From contig NZ_VEED01000027.1 in NCBI RefSeq assembly GCF_007678255.1, positions 1-49,203 of the forward strand: a stretch of 49,203 nucleotides of DNA. The letters are read 5' to 3'. This document shows positions 8,712 to 16,000 of this stretch, piece by piece. A program made the translations under genes and the position numbers. The notes beneath the pieces are model-generated. The model had not been told where the DNA came from. It was given only the letters and a program-made list of their open reading frames with translations, and did no database searches. The DNA comes from Bacillus sp. X1(2014). GTDB taxonomy: Bacteria; Bacillota; Bacilli; Bacillales_B; DSM-18226. Position 1 is the first letter of the stretch; the number at the start of each line of letters is the position of its first letter.

Positions 8712-8879
8712 TCAGAATCTCGTTAACTTTTTCATAATTTCTGTTTTTCGTTCTTTATCCCTTATTCTTGTTAGGTCAAGCGCGTATTCATGCCCTTTAT
8801 TTTTCGATTTTAAGATTTCTCTTATTGCATTTTTTACACTTTCTTCATCATCTGTAACCATGATCACTTTCCGCAGCAT
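8712..8879 (-). CDS. Small hypothetical protein (55 aa)
   Basis: Unrecognised 55-aa charged protein beginning MLRKVIMVTDDEESVKNAI and ending in a Lys/Arg-rich helix. The ATG at 8879 has the SD GAGGTGA 8 bases upstream, while an in-frame ATG at 8903 has none. No membrane segment or signal peptide. The MVTDDEESVKNAI opening loosely recalls a receiver-domain start, but it is too short to be one. It lies between decayed permease genes and the c-di-GMP gene, with a weak terminator after it. Confidence 0.55.
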   Translation of the reverse strand: MLRKVIMVTDDEESVKNAIREILKSKNKGHEYALDLTRIRDKERKTEIMKKLTRF

Positions 8880-8935
8880 TTCTTCTTCACCTCTAAGTTC
8901 CATTTATTTTTCTGGCTTGATTTACTGCCTTATTT

Positions 8936-9665
8936 TTAAAAAATTCTGCGACAGAAGAATTGATTAAAGCAACACAAAATGGCAGTAATAATAAAGAAGA
9001 CAATTGGTACGAGAACAATCCATGATTGTGTATAAAGATAACTGATATCTCCGCCAATAACACCGGACCATTCATAAGAAATCGTTCGTGGCGGTGTATC
9101 ATCATCAGGATAATGCGTTCCCCCCAAAAAAAGCTTCATAAATCCAAGATGGGCAAGCAGCTGTAAGGATTGAATAAATTGCTGCCCAAATAATAAAATC
9201 CATTTTTCATAGACATGCGGGACATTATGTTTTAGGAAGATCCGGGTTTTACCCGCACCCAGTGTTCTTGAAGCTTCGATAAATGATTCCTTCTCGATTA
9301 GCTTCATTTCATTGGCCACCTGAAGACTCAAATTAGGTATAGCAATCATTGCAAGAATGAAAGTTTCAAATAAAGCACGTTTCCAAAAAGGGATATGAAA
9401 ACCATCAAGCGGCATCCATAAAACACTGTACAAGATAAAGTATGCAATAATGGTTTGCAGTACGACTGAAAAAGGTTCAAATAAAGTTTTCACGCCTTTG
9501 TATATCGTTTGTTATAGGAGTATAAAAAGGAACCTAATACAATCGATAATAGAAGCCGGAATATGGCTATCATGATAGTTATACCAATCGTCCATTTTGC
9601 CCCCTCTACCATTATATGTCCCAAATCGTATCCATACCGGTCGCTGCCAAAGATACATCTTATTA
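8936..9665 (-). pseudogene. Decayed ABC-transporter permease, OppC/DppC-like
   Basis: The 3' part (8936-9493, 185 codons) reads as a permease with several membrane helices and the EAA-loop motif EASRTLGAGKTRIFLKHN. Upstream in another frame, 9665-9510 reads FGSDRYGYDLGHIM and GAKWTIGITIMIAIFRLLL, the usual OppC-type start of the permease domain. The frames are joined by an indel near 9505, so the gene is broken. Its N-terminus is not recovered. It pairs with the OppB-like fragment just upstream. No substrate-binding protein or ATPase is nearby. Confidence 0.75.
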
Positions 9666-9920
9666 AATTTCCTTTCTGTTCTCGAAACTAATCCATTCAT
9701 AAATCCGGAACACCAAAAAAAGGGGAACAAATATTAACAAACAGCCCATAAAAAATGGATCCAAACCGGTTAACATCATCCGAAGCAAGCCATTCATATT
9801 AAACAAGTAATCTATGACTAATAAAGTGGACAGCATTGACCAGAGTATTGTCTTCGAAGTCCCAAACATTCCTTCGGTAATATTACGAAGAACCATCTCA
9901 TTTGAGAATGTTTCAATCAT
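9663..9920 (-). pseudogene. C-terminal remnant of an OppB-like permease
   Basis: An 85-codon fragment with two or three hydrophobic helices, containing LRNITEGMFGTSKTILWSML and VIDYLFNMNGLLRMML. This matches the last third of OppB-type permeases and aligns by eye with the end of the plus-strand copy at 10090-10948. The N-terminal two-thirds and the EAA loop are missing. It abuts the OppC-like pseudogene in the order expected of an opp operon. Confidence 0.65.
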
Positions 9921-9937
9921 TCACGGATTTTTTTATA

Positions 9938-9954
9938 GAATGGTGCCTGACACC
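9938..9954. repeat. Dispersed palindromic repeat GGTGCCTGACACC, copy 1
   Basis: GAATGGTGCCTGACACC lies in the gap between the two divergent permease remnants. The same 17 bases occur in reverse complement at 25418-25434 inside the DacC-like gene. The core GGTG(C)C..GACACC is near-palindromic. The rest of 9955-10089 shows no gene. Confidence 0.7.
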
Positions 9955-10089
9955 AGAGTGATTTTTATTCAAAACTTTTCTAATTATCAATAATTATAGT
10001 AACCTTTTAATTCCATTTACGTCAAAAATATGGGAAGTATAAGGAAAAACCTAATTGGAAATTAAAATTGCGTGTTGAAGGGAATGAGG

Positions 10090-10948
10090 ATGATGATTAA
10101 ACGAATCTTTTATCTTCCAGTAAGGTTAATCGCCAGTTTATTAGGGTTTGTGATAGTGGTTAATATCCCAATCTTATTAACTTTTAACCCTTATCAAAAT
10201 AAAATTGAGATTAAATTTAGTTTTTTCAAGGAATATGTAATAAGCAACATCACTTGGTTTACCCATATTGATGAATATCCCTTCATAGTGAATTATTTAA
10301 AAGGGCCTGGAATGGAGAAGTATTTTTATACAATGACGATCTTATCTATCTCTTTACTAATTGTTATCCTCCTAGGATTGCTTATTGCTACAAGTATCAT
10401 GCTCCTTCCGCTTAACATTCGAAACCGGTTCAGTAATTTTATTAATTTTACAACCACAGCACCTGACTTGTTGGTAGTCTTTCTACTGCAATATTTTGTC
10501 ATTTACTTGTATCGAACTTTCGACCTAAATATTTTTCAATTATATGGTGGAGCTGAATCAAGACCATATTTCGTGCCAATCTTAATCATCGTTTTTCTTC
10601 CTACGCTTTTTTTAATTCAGCACTTATTAAAAGAATTCATGAACGAAGCGCTTCAGGATTATGTTCTATTAGCACGCGCAAAAGGGCTTCCTTTAAGGAC
10701 TATCTATTTCAGGCATATTCTCTGGAATATTGTTCCATTAATAATTCTCCATTTAAAAACCATTATTTGGTTTATGCTCTCTAATGTATTTATAGTGGAG
10801 CATTTGTTAAATATTGATGGTTATAGCGCTGAGAGTTGTAGTATTTGTGGTTGGACTCCTCCTTTTCGCCATTCCATTACTCATCATTAATGGGTTGGCC
10901 AGTATCGTAATTATTCTCCAAAAAAGAAAGGAAACTACAAGTCTATGA
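10090..10948 (+). pseudogene. Frameshifted OppB-like ABC permease
   Basis: The reading frame encodes about 245 residues of a peptide-type permease with an N-terminal membrane anchor and five or so helices. The EAA-like loop is EALQDYVLLARAKGLPLRT. Near 10825-10835 the frame shifts: the open frame ends in a nonsense tail, while the next frame continues ALRVVVFVVGLLLFAIPLL and stops at 10948, giving the expected last helix. AAGGGA lies 6 bases before the ATG at 10090. ATGA at the end overlaps the next broken gene. It is the plus-strand counterpart of the remnant at 9663-9920. Confidence 0.75.
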
Positions 10949-11568
10949 AATGGTTTACATATAAAAAAACTATCTTTGGTTATCGATGATGCTATTTATG
11001 GTATTTTGCTCTATCAAATAATAATCCTTGTTATCATTGGTATTCCTTCCGTTTTACTTACGACTTCGGGAATTCTTGAAGAAATAAAAAAGGAAAATCA
11101 TTCATCCTTAGTTCCTACTTAATGGGCGGGAGTCATTATCATGTTTTAAAAACACAATTTAAACCATATATAAAATCATATGGAGTGTTAATGTTGGTCC
11201 AGCAATTACTCAGTTCGTTAGTTCTCATTATGTATCTAGGGGTCTTTCAAATTTACATTGGTAGTGTGTCGAAGACGGAAGTACATGGTCTAGAGATTCC
11301 AAACTCAAATTCAAAAGAATGGGCAGGCTTAGTGGGGCAAAACATTTATGAGTTTTTTCGCGCCCCCCATATAGTCCTCGTGCCATTTATTTGCTACTTT
11401 ATTGTCATTTTTATCATTAATATGATAAAGAATGAACTTGAATCTTCCATGGACATTAATCCGTTAGGAACCTCTATAAAAAAGAAAAATGCCAAAAAGA
11501 AACACTCCGTCAAAGACCTTAAGAAAGTGACTTTAACTGAAGCTGACTTCACCTTACATCGAGATTGA
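10945..11568 (+). pseudogene. Broken OppC-like ABC permease
   Basis: It starts MKWFTYKKTIFGYR at 10945 and stops at once. A hydrophobic stretch (about 10978-11121) continues in another frame, and a 148-codon tail (11122-11568) contains KEWAGLVGQNIYEFFRAPHI and a final membrane helix, matching the end of the minus-strand copy (YEWSGVIGGDI). The middle of the permease domain, including most of the EAA loop, has been deleted. It overlaps the OppB-like pseudogene by ATGA, so the original operon order is kept. Confidence 0.7.
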
Positions 11569-11580
11569 ACCAAAAAGCAA

Positions 11581-11621
11581 AAAAAAGGGTGTCAATCACA
11601 AATAGTGGCTGACACCCTTTT
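11581..11621. terminator. Bidirectional terminator
   Basis: AAAGGGTGTCA (11584-11594) pairs with TGACACCCTTT (610-620 of the same kilobase), with A-rich and T-rich flanks. It serves the plus-strand permease remnant and the minus-strand amidase, whose stop is at 11630. The GTGTCA/TGACAC arms resemble the dispersed 17-bp repeat. Confidence 0.8.
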
Positions 11622-11629
11622 ACTAACAA

Positions 11630-12535
11630 CTATTTAGTACTGTTTGAGTAGTTTATAATTCCATTGGAAATGCTGGTGAGTAAGTTGGTAAGATAGGCAG
11701 TGTCGGACAGGTTCTTGTCTTCACTAGGATTGCTCATAAAGCCCATTTCAATTAACGTACTAGGCACTTTCGACCAATTAAAGCCTGATAGGTCCCCGCG
11801 ATACGAGATCCCATTTACTTTTACAGCTGGATTTTTTTTAGTTTCATCAAGTATAAGCTGTGAAGCCTTTAGACTTTCTTGATAAATAGCTTTTGTAAAT
11901 TGATCATCCTCAGAAGGGGTTAAGACAGAAAGACCTTTAACATTTCGATTGGTCGACCCATCCGCATGAATCCGCACAAATAAGTCGGCGTGATTTTGAT
12001 TAGCGATTTCGGCTCTTTCTTTGTTACTCATATTCACATCATGGGTTGTTCGGGTGTAAATAACTTTTACTCCTCTTTTTTTAAGTAATTTGCCTAAAAT
12101 TACTGAGGCCTCTAACGTTAATTTGTACTCTGGCTTCCCTGTAGCAACTCCAGCCGTTCCACCCGTTACTTTAATTTTGGTCTCTAACGCACCAGGTCCT
12201 ACAGGCTCCTGTCCCAGGTTAGCCCGTCGTTGATGTCCTGGATCAATGACCACTATGAAGTCATTTTGCACTACTTCTTTTTCTTCTTCGACTGGGGTTT
12301 TCGTTGTTTCTTGATCTTCTTTACTAATTTCCTGTTTTACAGGTTCTTCAGTTAATTCTGATGCTGGGCCATTTTGGCTTTCTGTCCCTACTGTTTTAGC
12401 AACTTTTTGTTCCAACATCACATTCTTCGTTGATTGGTCTTTTCCTCCCTCTTCTGGTTGATTGAAGATAAAATACACAGGAATCACTGCTAGAAGGATT
12501 ATGATCGTGATTCCTATCTTAGCTGTCTTTGACAT
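11630..12535 (-). CDS. N-acetylmuramoyl-L-alanine amidase (Amidase_3), membrane-anchored
   Basis: A 301-aa peptidoglycan hydrolase. An N-terminal membrane helix (about 6-24) is followed by a Glu/Lys-rich linker (about 30-95) and an Amidase_3 domain. Zinc ligands are visible in VIDPGHQ, the glutamate of EYKLTLEAS and RIHADG; the catalytic glutamate is in LIEMGFMSN. The family cleaves the amide between MurNAc and the stem peptide. The anchor plus linker points to action on the outer face. CwlD is the sporulation paralogue but is shorter and lacks this linker. SD AAAGGAG is about 11 bases from the ATG. Single gene with its own terminator. Confidence 0.92.
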   Translation of the reverse strand: MSKTAKIGITIIILLAVIPVYFIFNQPEEGGKDQSTKNVMLEQKVAKTVGTESQNGPASELTEEPVKQEISKEDQETTKTPVEEEKEVVQNDFIVVIDPGHQRRANLGQEPVGPGALETKIKVTGGTAGVATGKPEYKLTLEASVILGKLLKKRGVKVIYTRTTHDVNMSNKERAEIANQNHADLFVRIHADGSTNRNVKGLSVLTPSEDDQFTKAIYQESLKASQLILDETKKNPAVKVNGISYRGDLSGFNWSKVPSTLIEMGFMSNPSEDKNLSDTAYLTNLLTSISNGIINYSNSTK

Positions 12536-12726
12536 TATTTCAGAAACTCCTTTCGGCTTTTGATCAAATTCACATTGTAATTTTCCAACAATATTTAATG
12601 TGTTAACATACTATGGGTCCGAGCCATCATTAATAACATTAAATTGAGAATAACCCCCAAAAATAACAGATAGTTTAAAATTTCGACAAATCTTTATGAA
12701 ATCCTACTTTTCCTATTTCAAACCAA

Positions 12727-12756
12727 ATAAAATAACCACCTAGTAAATAGATGGCT
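12727..12756 (-). terminator. Terminator of cotH
   Basis: The minus strand forms AGCCATCTA/TAGGTGGTT (12734-12742 with 12748-12756, including G-U pairs) followed by ATTTTATTT. It is about 19 bases after the cotH stop. The remaining gap 12536-12726 holds the amidase upstream region and no gene. Confidence 0.6.
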
Positions 12757-12774
12757 CCTTTTTCTCTGGACATT

Positions 12775-13866
12775 TCAATTTTGCGCTGCTAATTTCCTGG
12801 ATAAGTATTCTCTTCTATCCTCGATATATTTCGTGATGACCGATAATTCCTGGTCGAATATATCTATATCTTGTTTTTTATATGGATCCTGAAGGACATA
12901 CGGACGAATCAATTGTGTCAGTTTTTCCGCCTTCGGAATCATATGTCCTACTGTAAATTGCTGCTCCATTATCTCCTTAAGGAGCCGTTGATAGTGCTTA
13001 CGAAATGTATCTACATATAATAATCGCGCCGTTAATGTATTAAAGCCATCATACGGAACATAATCAGACTCCATCATTTTTCCATTGACATCTCGGCCCC
13101 AGGTCGCATCATAGTCCCACGGTATGATTTCAAAAAGGCGTGTTTCACTATTCCTATAAAGAGCATAGTTATGAACAAAACCATCATAATTTGATGTAAA
13201 GATAACACCAGCCACCCAGCGGAGATATTTATCAATATCTACAAACTTATGAATCTCCTTTTCAAATTCACTTTTTGAGAACGTATTAATGTTATAGATA
13301 AATTCCTGTAGGTAATAATCATCTTCTGGCGTACCAACTTTTCTTTCATAGCCCAATCGGAGGGATCTTTTAGTTTCTTTGTCCAGATCACTCATCAGTG
13401 AAAAGTTGGCATCCCCATCCACAGCATAAAAAATGCTCCCCTTTGGCAGGTCCCTTCTTGTTAAGAAATTCTGATCAACACTCTCAATTTCCAAATAGAC
13501 CCCTTCTGCTCTTGCATTTTGAATCAGAAAGATATGACGCGATTCTGGTGATAACACACCAATCTCCGCAAAGAAATCAAATGACAGTTTGTTTCTGATT
13601 AATGAAGGATCCTTAAATTCTGCATTCAGATGAATATGTTTGGAACCTCTGAATGTTTTCGGTTTATAGAAGGAAACCTGGTAAGACTTTTTCGATAAAT
13701 CACGGATATGAGATCCTCGATAGGCAATATCGATATCGAGCCGTTTCCCTTCAATCGTTAACTGGGCTGGAATTGGGTCATCAATCCAAATATCCCTTTT
13801 CAGCTCCCGCAGGTCGATTGGTCTAATAAATAGTTTGTATTGCGGTAGTAGTGCTGTCTGGTCCAT
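12775..13866 (-). CDS. cotH: Spore coat protein kinase CotH
   Basis: A 363-aa protein, matching the 362-aa B. subtilis CotH. The CotH kinase core is visible, including KKSYQVSFYKPK, RNKLSFDFFAEIG and the metal-binding PWDYDATWGRD. CotH is an atypical protein kinase that phosphorylates CotB and CotG in the developing spore coat. A longer frame reaches 13959, but the ATG at 13866 has the SD GGAGGA and the candidate sigma-K promoter lies inside the extension, so the short start is chosen. It is divergent from the cotG homologue, the same arrangement as in B. subtilis. Expected in the mother cell late in sporulation. Confidence 0.95.
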   Translation of the reverse strand: MDQTALLPQYKLFIRPIDLRELKRDIWIDDPIPAQLTIEGKRLDIDIAYRGSHIRDLSKKSYQVSFYKPKTFRGSKHIHLNAEFKDPSLIRNKLSFDFFAEIGVLSPESRHIFLIQNARAEGVYLEIESVDQNFLTRRDLPKGSIFYAVDGDANFSLMSDLDKETKRSLRLGYERKVGTPEDDYYLQEFIYNINTFSKSEFEKEIHKFVDIDKYLRWVAGVIFTSNYDGFVHNYALYRNSETRLFEIIPWDYDATWGRDVNGKMMESDYVPYDGFNTLTARLLYVDTFRKHYQRLLKEIMEQQFTVGHMIPKAEKLTQLIRPYVLQDPYKKQDIDIFDQELSVITKYIEDRREYLSRKLAAQN

Positions 13867-13886
13867 TTTTCTATTCCTCCTTCCTA

Positions 13887-13916
13887 TAATCGTATGAGAA
13901 TTGAAGGAAAGAGGTC
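13887..13916 (-). promoter_or_regulatory. Candidate sigma-K promoter of cotH
   Basis: On the minus strand gACc (13913-13916), a 16-base spacer and CATACGATT (13888-13896) fit the sigma-K pattern mACm-16/17-CATAnnnT. The leader would be only about 20 bases and contains the SD of the ATG at 13866. In B. subtilis cotH is transcribed by sigma-K RNA polymerase from a distant promoter beyond cotG, so a close promoter would differ. No convincing promoter was found for the divergent cotG in 13917-14071. Confidence 0.45.
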
Positions 13917-14071
13917 CCTTTTGGACAGCTTTTTTTTCGTTCATAGGCCTTTTTCTCACTCAAATGTACCTGTACACACGTAATTTAGTAGAAGAAGAGT
14001 GAGTTTCTTGGACAAATTTGTCAATTAGTTATGTGCTCCCTTTTCAAGCTTAAAGGAGGTGCTAAGTTACT

Positions 14072-14491
14072 ATGAGCGATTTTTCAGCTGAAGATATTCA
14101 AAGAGCCGCAGATGAAGTAAGACGAGGCGGCTTTTGGGACTTTATGTTCCGTGATCCTAGTCAAGACCGTCGCACTACACGCAGAAGAACATCGAGACGG
14201 AGAACATCCAGACAGCAAATGACTTCCCGGATGAACACATCAAGACGTAATACATCAAGAAATCGTAACACTTCGAGAAACCAGAATACATCCAGCCGAA
14301 ATACTTCGAGAAACCGGAATACATCCAGCCGAAATACTTCGAGAAGAAATACTTCCAGAAGATGTACTTCAAGAAGAAGAACTTCTAGATGCAGATGGAC
14401 AGGATGGCGTCGAGGTTCAAGATGTAATACTATCATCAATCGTTGTTGGAAGGACGGCAACATGTGGAATTTGAGAGTCCGCAACCGCTAA
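14072..14491 (+). CDS. cotG: Spore coat protein CotG homologue, Arg/Thr/Ser repeat protein
   Basis: A 139-aa highly basic protein. The N-terminus (S-x-x-DIQRA-x8-GG-x-x-D) and the C-terminal WKDGN-x-W match the conserved ends of B. subtilis CotG. The centre (about 30-112) is a tandem array with 13 Thr-Ser dipeptides in the pattern R-N-T-S-R, where B. subtilis has Lys/His/Ser repeats. At DNA level a unit of about 29 bases recurs with 33-bp (11-codon) spacing near 14284 and 14317. SD AAAGGAGGTG. It is divergent from cotH and is its likely phosphorylation substrate. Opposite-strand frames here are shadows. Confidence 0.85.
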   Translation: MSDFSAEDIQRAADEVRRGGFWDFMFRDPSQDRRTTRRRTSRRRTSRQQMTSRMNTSRRNTSRNRNTSRNQNTSSRNTSRNRNTSSRNTSRRNTSRRCTSRRRTSRCRWTGWRRGSRCNTIINRCWKDGNMWNLRVRNR

Positions 14492-14512
14492 TAAGTTTTT
14501 TTTAATAAAAAT

Positions 14513-14539
14513 GGGAAAGGAAACTTGTCTTCCTTTCCC
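14513..14539 (-). terminator. Terminator of the DsbA-like gene (convergent with cotG)
   Basis: GGGAAAGGAA/TTCCTTTCCC is a 10-bp perfect stem. On the minus strand it is followed by ATTTTTATT, so it ends the DsbA-like gene; it may also act weakly for cotG. Confidence 0.8.
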
Positions 14540-14557
14540 ATCCTTATGAATAAACCT

Positions 14558-15280
14558 CTACTTTTTCTCAGGAATAACACAATTCCCATCCGCACAACTA
14601 ACATCTTCCTCTGTTGAAAGATCTTGAAGGACTGGAACCGGAGACTCTTCTTCCCAGACTTTTTGCAACGCTCCCATAAAGGTCTCTGTCGGTTGGGCAC
14701 CTGAAATTGCATACTTTTGATTAATGACAAAGTATGGTACCCCGCGAACACCATACTGCTGGGCAAGGGATTCATCCTGACGGACATCTGCCGCAAAGGC
14801 ATTTTTATCATTTAGGACATTTAAAACTTCTTGACGATCCAATCCTGATGCTTCTGCAATGTCAGCTAGTGTATCTATTTCCCCAATATGCTTCGATTCA
14901 GTAAAATAAGCACGAAGAAGTTTTTCAGAGACAAGAGCTTCTTTACCTTGTGTTTCTGCATATTTAGCCAAACGGTGGGCATCAAATGTATTAGTCGGCT
15001 TCATTTCATCAAAATTAAATGTTAAGCCAACAGTGGTCGCCTGCTGCCCAACTCCTTGATTTGCTTGTTTCGCTTGATCAACACTCATTCCATATTTTCC
15101 AGCCAAAACTTCATGAATATTTTGTCCGATATTCTTAGGCGAATTTGGATCAAGCTCAAAGCTTTTGAATTCAACTTCCACTTGATCCTTATGTGGAAAT
15201 TGATCAAGTGCCATTTCTAATCGGCGTTTTCCTATATAACAAAATGGACATACATAATCAGACCAAACTTCAATTTTCAT
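14558..15280 (-). CDS. DsbA family oxidoreductase (FrnE-like)
   Basis: A 240-aa thioredoxin-fold protein with the active-site CPFC at about 12-15 (WSDYVCPFCYIGKRRLE) and the cis-proline loop GVRGVPYFV near 170. The helical insertion between them is that of FrnE/2-hydroxychromene-2-carboxylate-isomerase-type DsbA proteins. No signal peptide, so it is cytoplasmic and probably a dithiol-disulfide oxidoreductase. Two extra cysteines near the C-terminus (CADGNC) form a second CxxxxC pair. SD GAGGTG is 5 bases from the ATG. Single gene. Substrate unknown. Confidence 0.9.
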   Translation of the reverse strand: MKIEVWSDYVCPFCYIGKRRLEMALDQFPHKDQVEVEFKSFELDPNSPKNIGQNIHEVLAGKYGMSVDQAKQANQGVGQQATTVGLTFNFDEMKPTNTFDAHRLAKYAETQGKEALVSEKLLRAYFTESKHIGEIDTLADIAEASGLDRQEVLNVLNDKNAFAADVRQDESLAQQYGVRGVPYFVINQKYAISGAQPTETFMGALQKVWEEESPVPVLQDLSTEEDVSCADGNCVIPEKK

Positions 15281-15462
15281 GTCGACACCTCTTTTTATTC
15301 TGATAATAAATATAGTAACACAAGGCGGATGAAAACCAATCCAAAGTGCTCAATGAAAAATTGGTTGATTTTACCTGAAAACAAGGTAAAGTAAAAGGAT
15401 ATTTCTTATTAAAAAGAGAATTATTATAAAACTAATCAAAAAATACCTCGAGGTGATGTTGG

Positions 15463-15936
15463 TTGAAAGAGTGGTCAAAGGAAATTGAAATCCATGCTCC
15501 CATTGATATCGTTTGGGGATTATTAAATGGTTCATTAGAGGAATTGCAAAGAATAATGCCACAAGTAGTCGATCATCAACCTGTAAAAGTGACAAATGAA
15601 GGTGTTGGAAGCATCTATCGGCAGAAATATCGAGAAGGCAAACGTGTCGAAGAGTATGATGTTGAAACATTAGAATATCAAAATACTCCAGATCAGAAGA
15701 AATTAAAAGTAGGTTTTACGCTTGCCAAAATGTTTGAGATCACCGCTAAGTATGAATTAAACGCCATCACTAAGCAAAAAACTCTTTTTAAATACACCTG
15801 TACAAATAAGCCACTAAAAGCCTTCCTAAAGTTATTTTTATTCTTAGCAAGCGACAAAATTGTCGTTCAATTTTGTGAGAGAGTAAAAAAAGTAGCTGAA
15901 GAAGAATATAAAAATAGCAATGTACTTATAAGATAG
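15463..15936 (+). CDS. SRPBCC (START/Bet v1-like) family protein
   Basis: A 157-aa protein that opens with WSKEIEIHAPIDIVWGLL, the first strand and helix of the SRPBCC ligand-binding fold. Charged strands follow and a C-terminal helix (CERVKKVAEEEYKNS) closes the cavity. The family binds hydrophobic ligands or acts as cyclase-like enzymes; nothing points to a particular ligand. The start is TTG with SD GAGGTGA about 7 bases upstream. It stands alone between divergent and convergent neighbours. Confidence 0.75.
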   Translation: MKEWSKEIEIHAPIDIVWGLLNGSLEELQRIMPQVVDHQPVKVTNEGVGSIYRQKYREGKRVEEYDVETLEYQNTPDQKKLKVGFTLAKMFEITAKYELNAITKQKTLFKYTCTNKPLKAFLKLFLFLASDKIVVQFCERVKKVAEEEYKNSNVLIR

Positions 15937-15963
15937 CCTGGTTAAAGACTATTTTTACAAAAG

Positions 15964-15994
15964 AAATTCCACAAGTTTGAGACCTGTGGAATTT
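15964..15994 (-). terminator. Terminator of the helicase-nuclease operon
   Basis: AAATTCCACA (15964-15973) pairs perfectly with TGTGGAATTT (15985-15994). On the minus strand it is followed by CTTTT, just after the stop at 16001. It may also act on the convergent SRPBCC gene. Confidence 0.75.
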
Positions 15995-16000
15995 ATCTAA

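Noticed and set aside
14161..14484. Long minus-strand open frames across the cotG repeats
   Set aside because: They mirror the repetitive codons of the plus-strand gene (Leu/Val/Glu/Phe-rich), have no SD, and the plus frame matches CotG at both ends.
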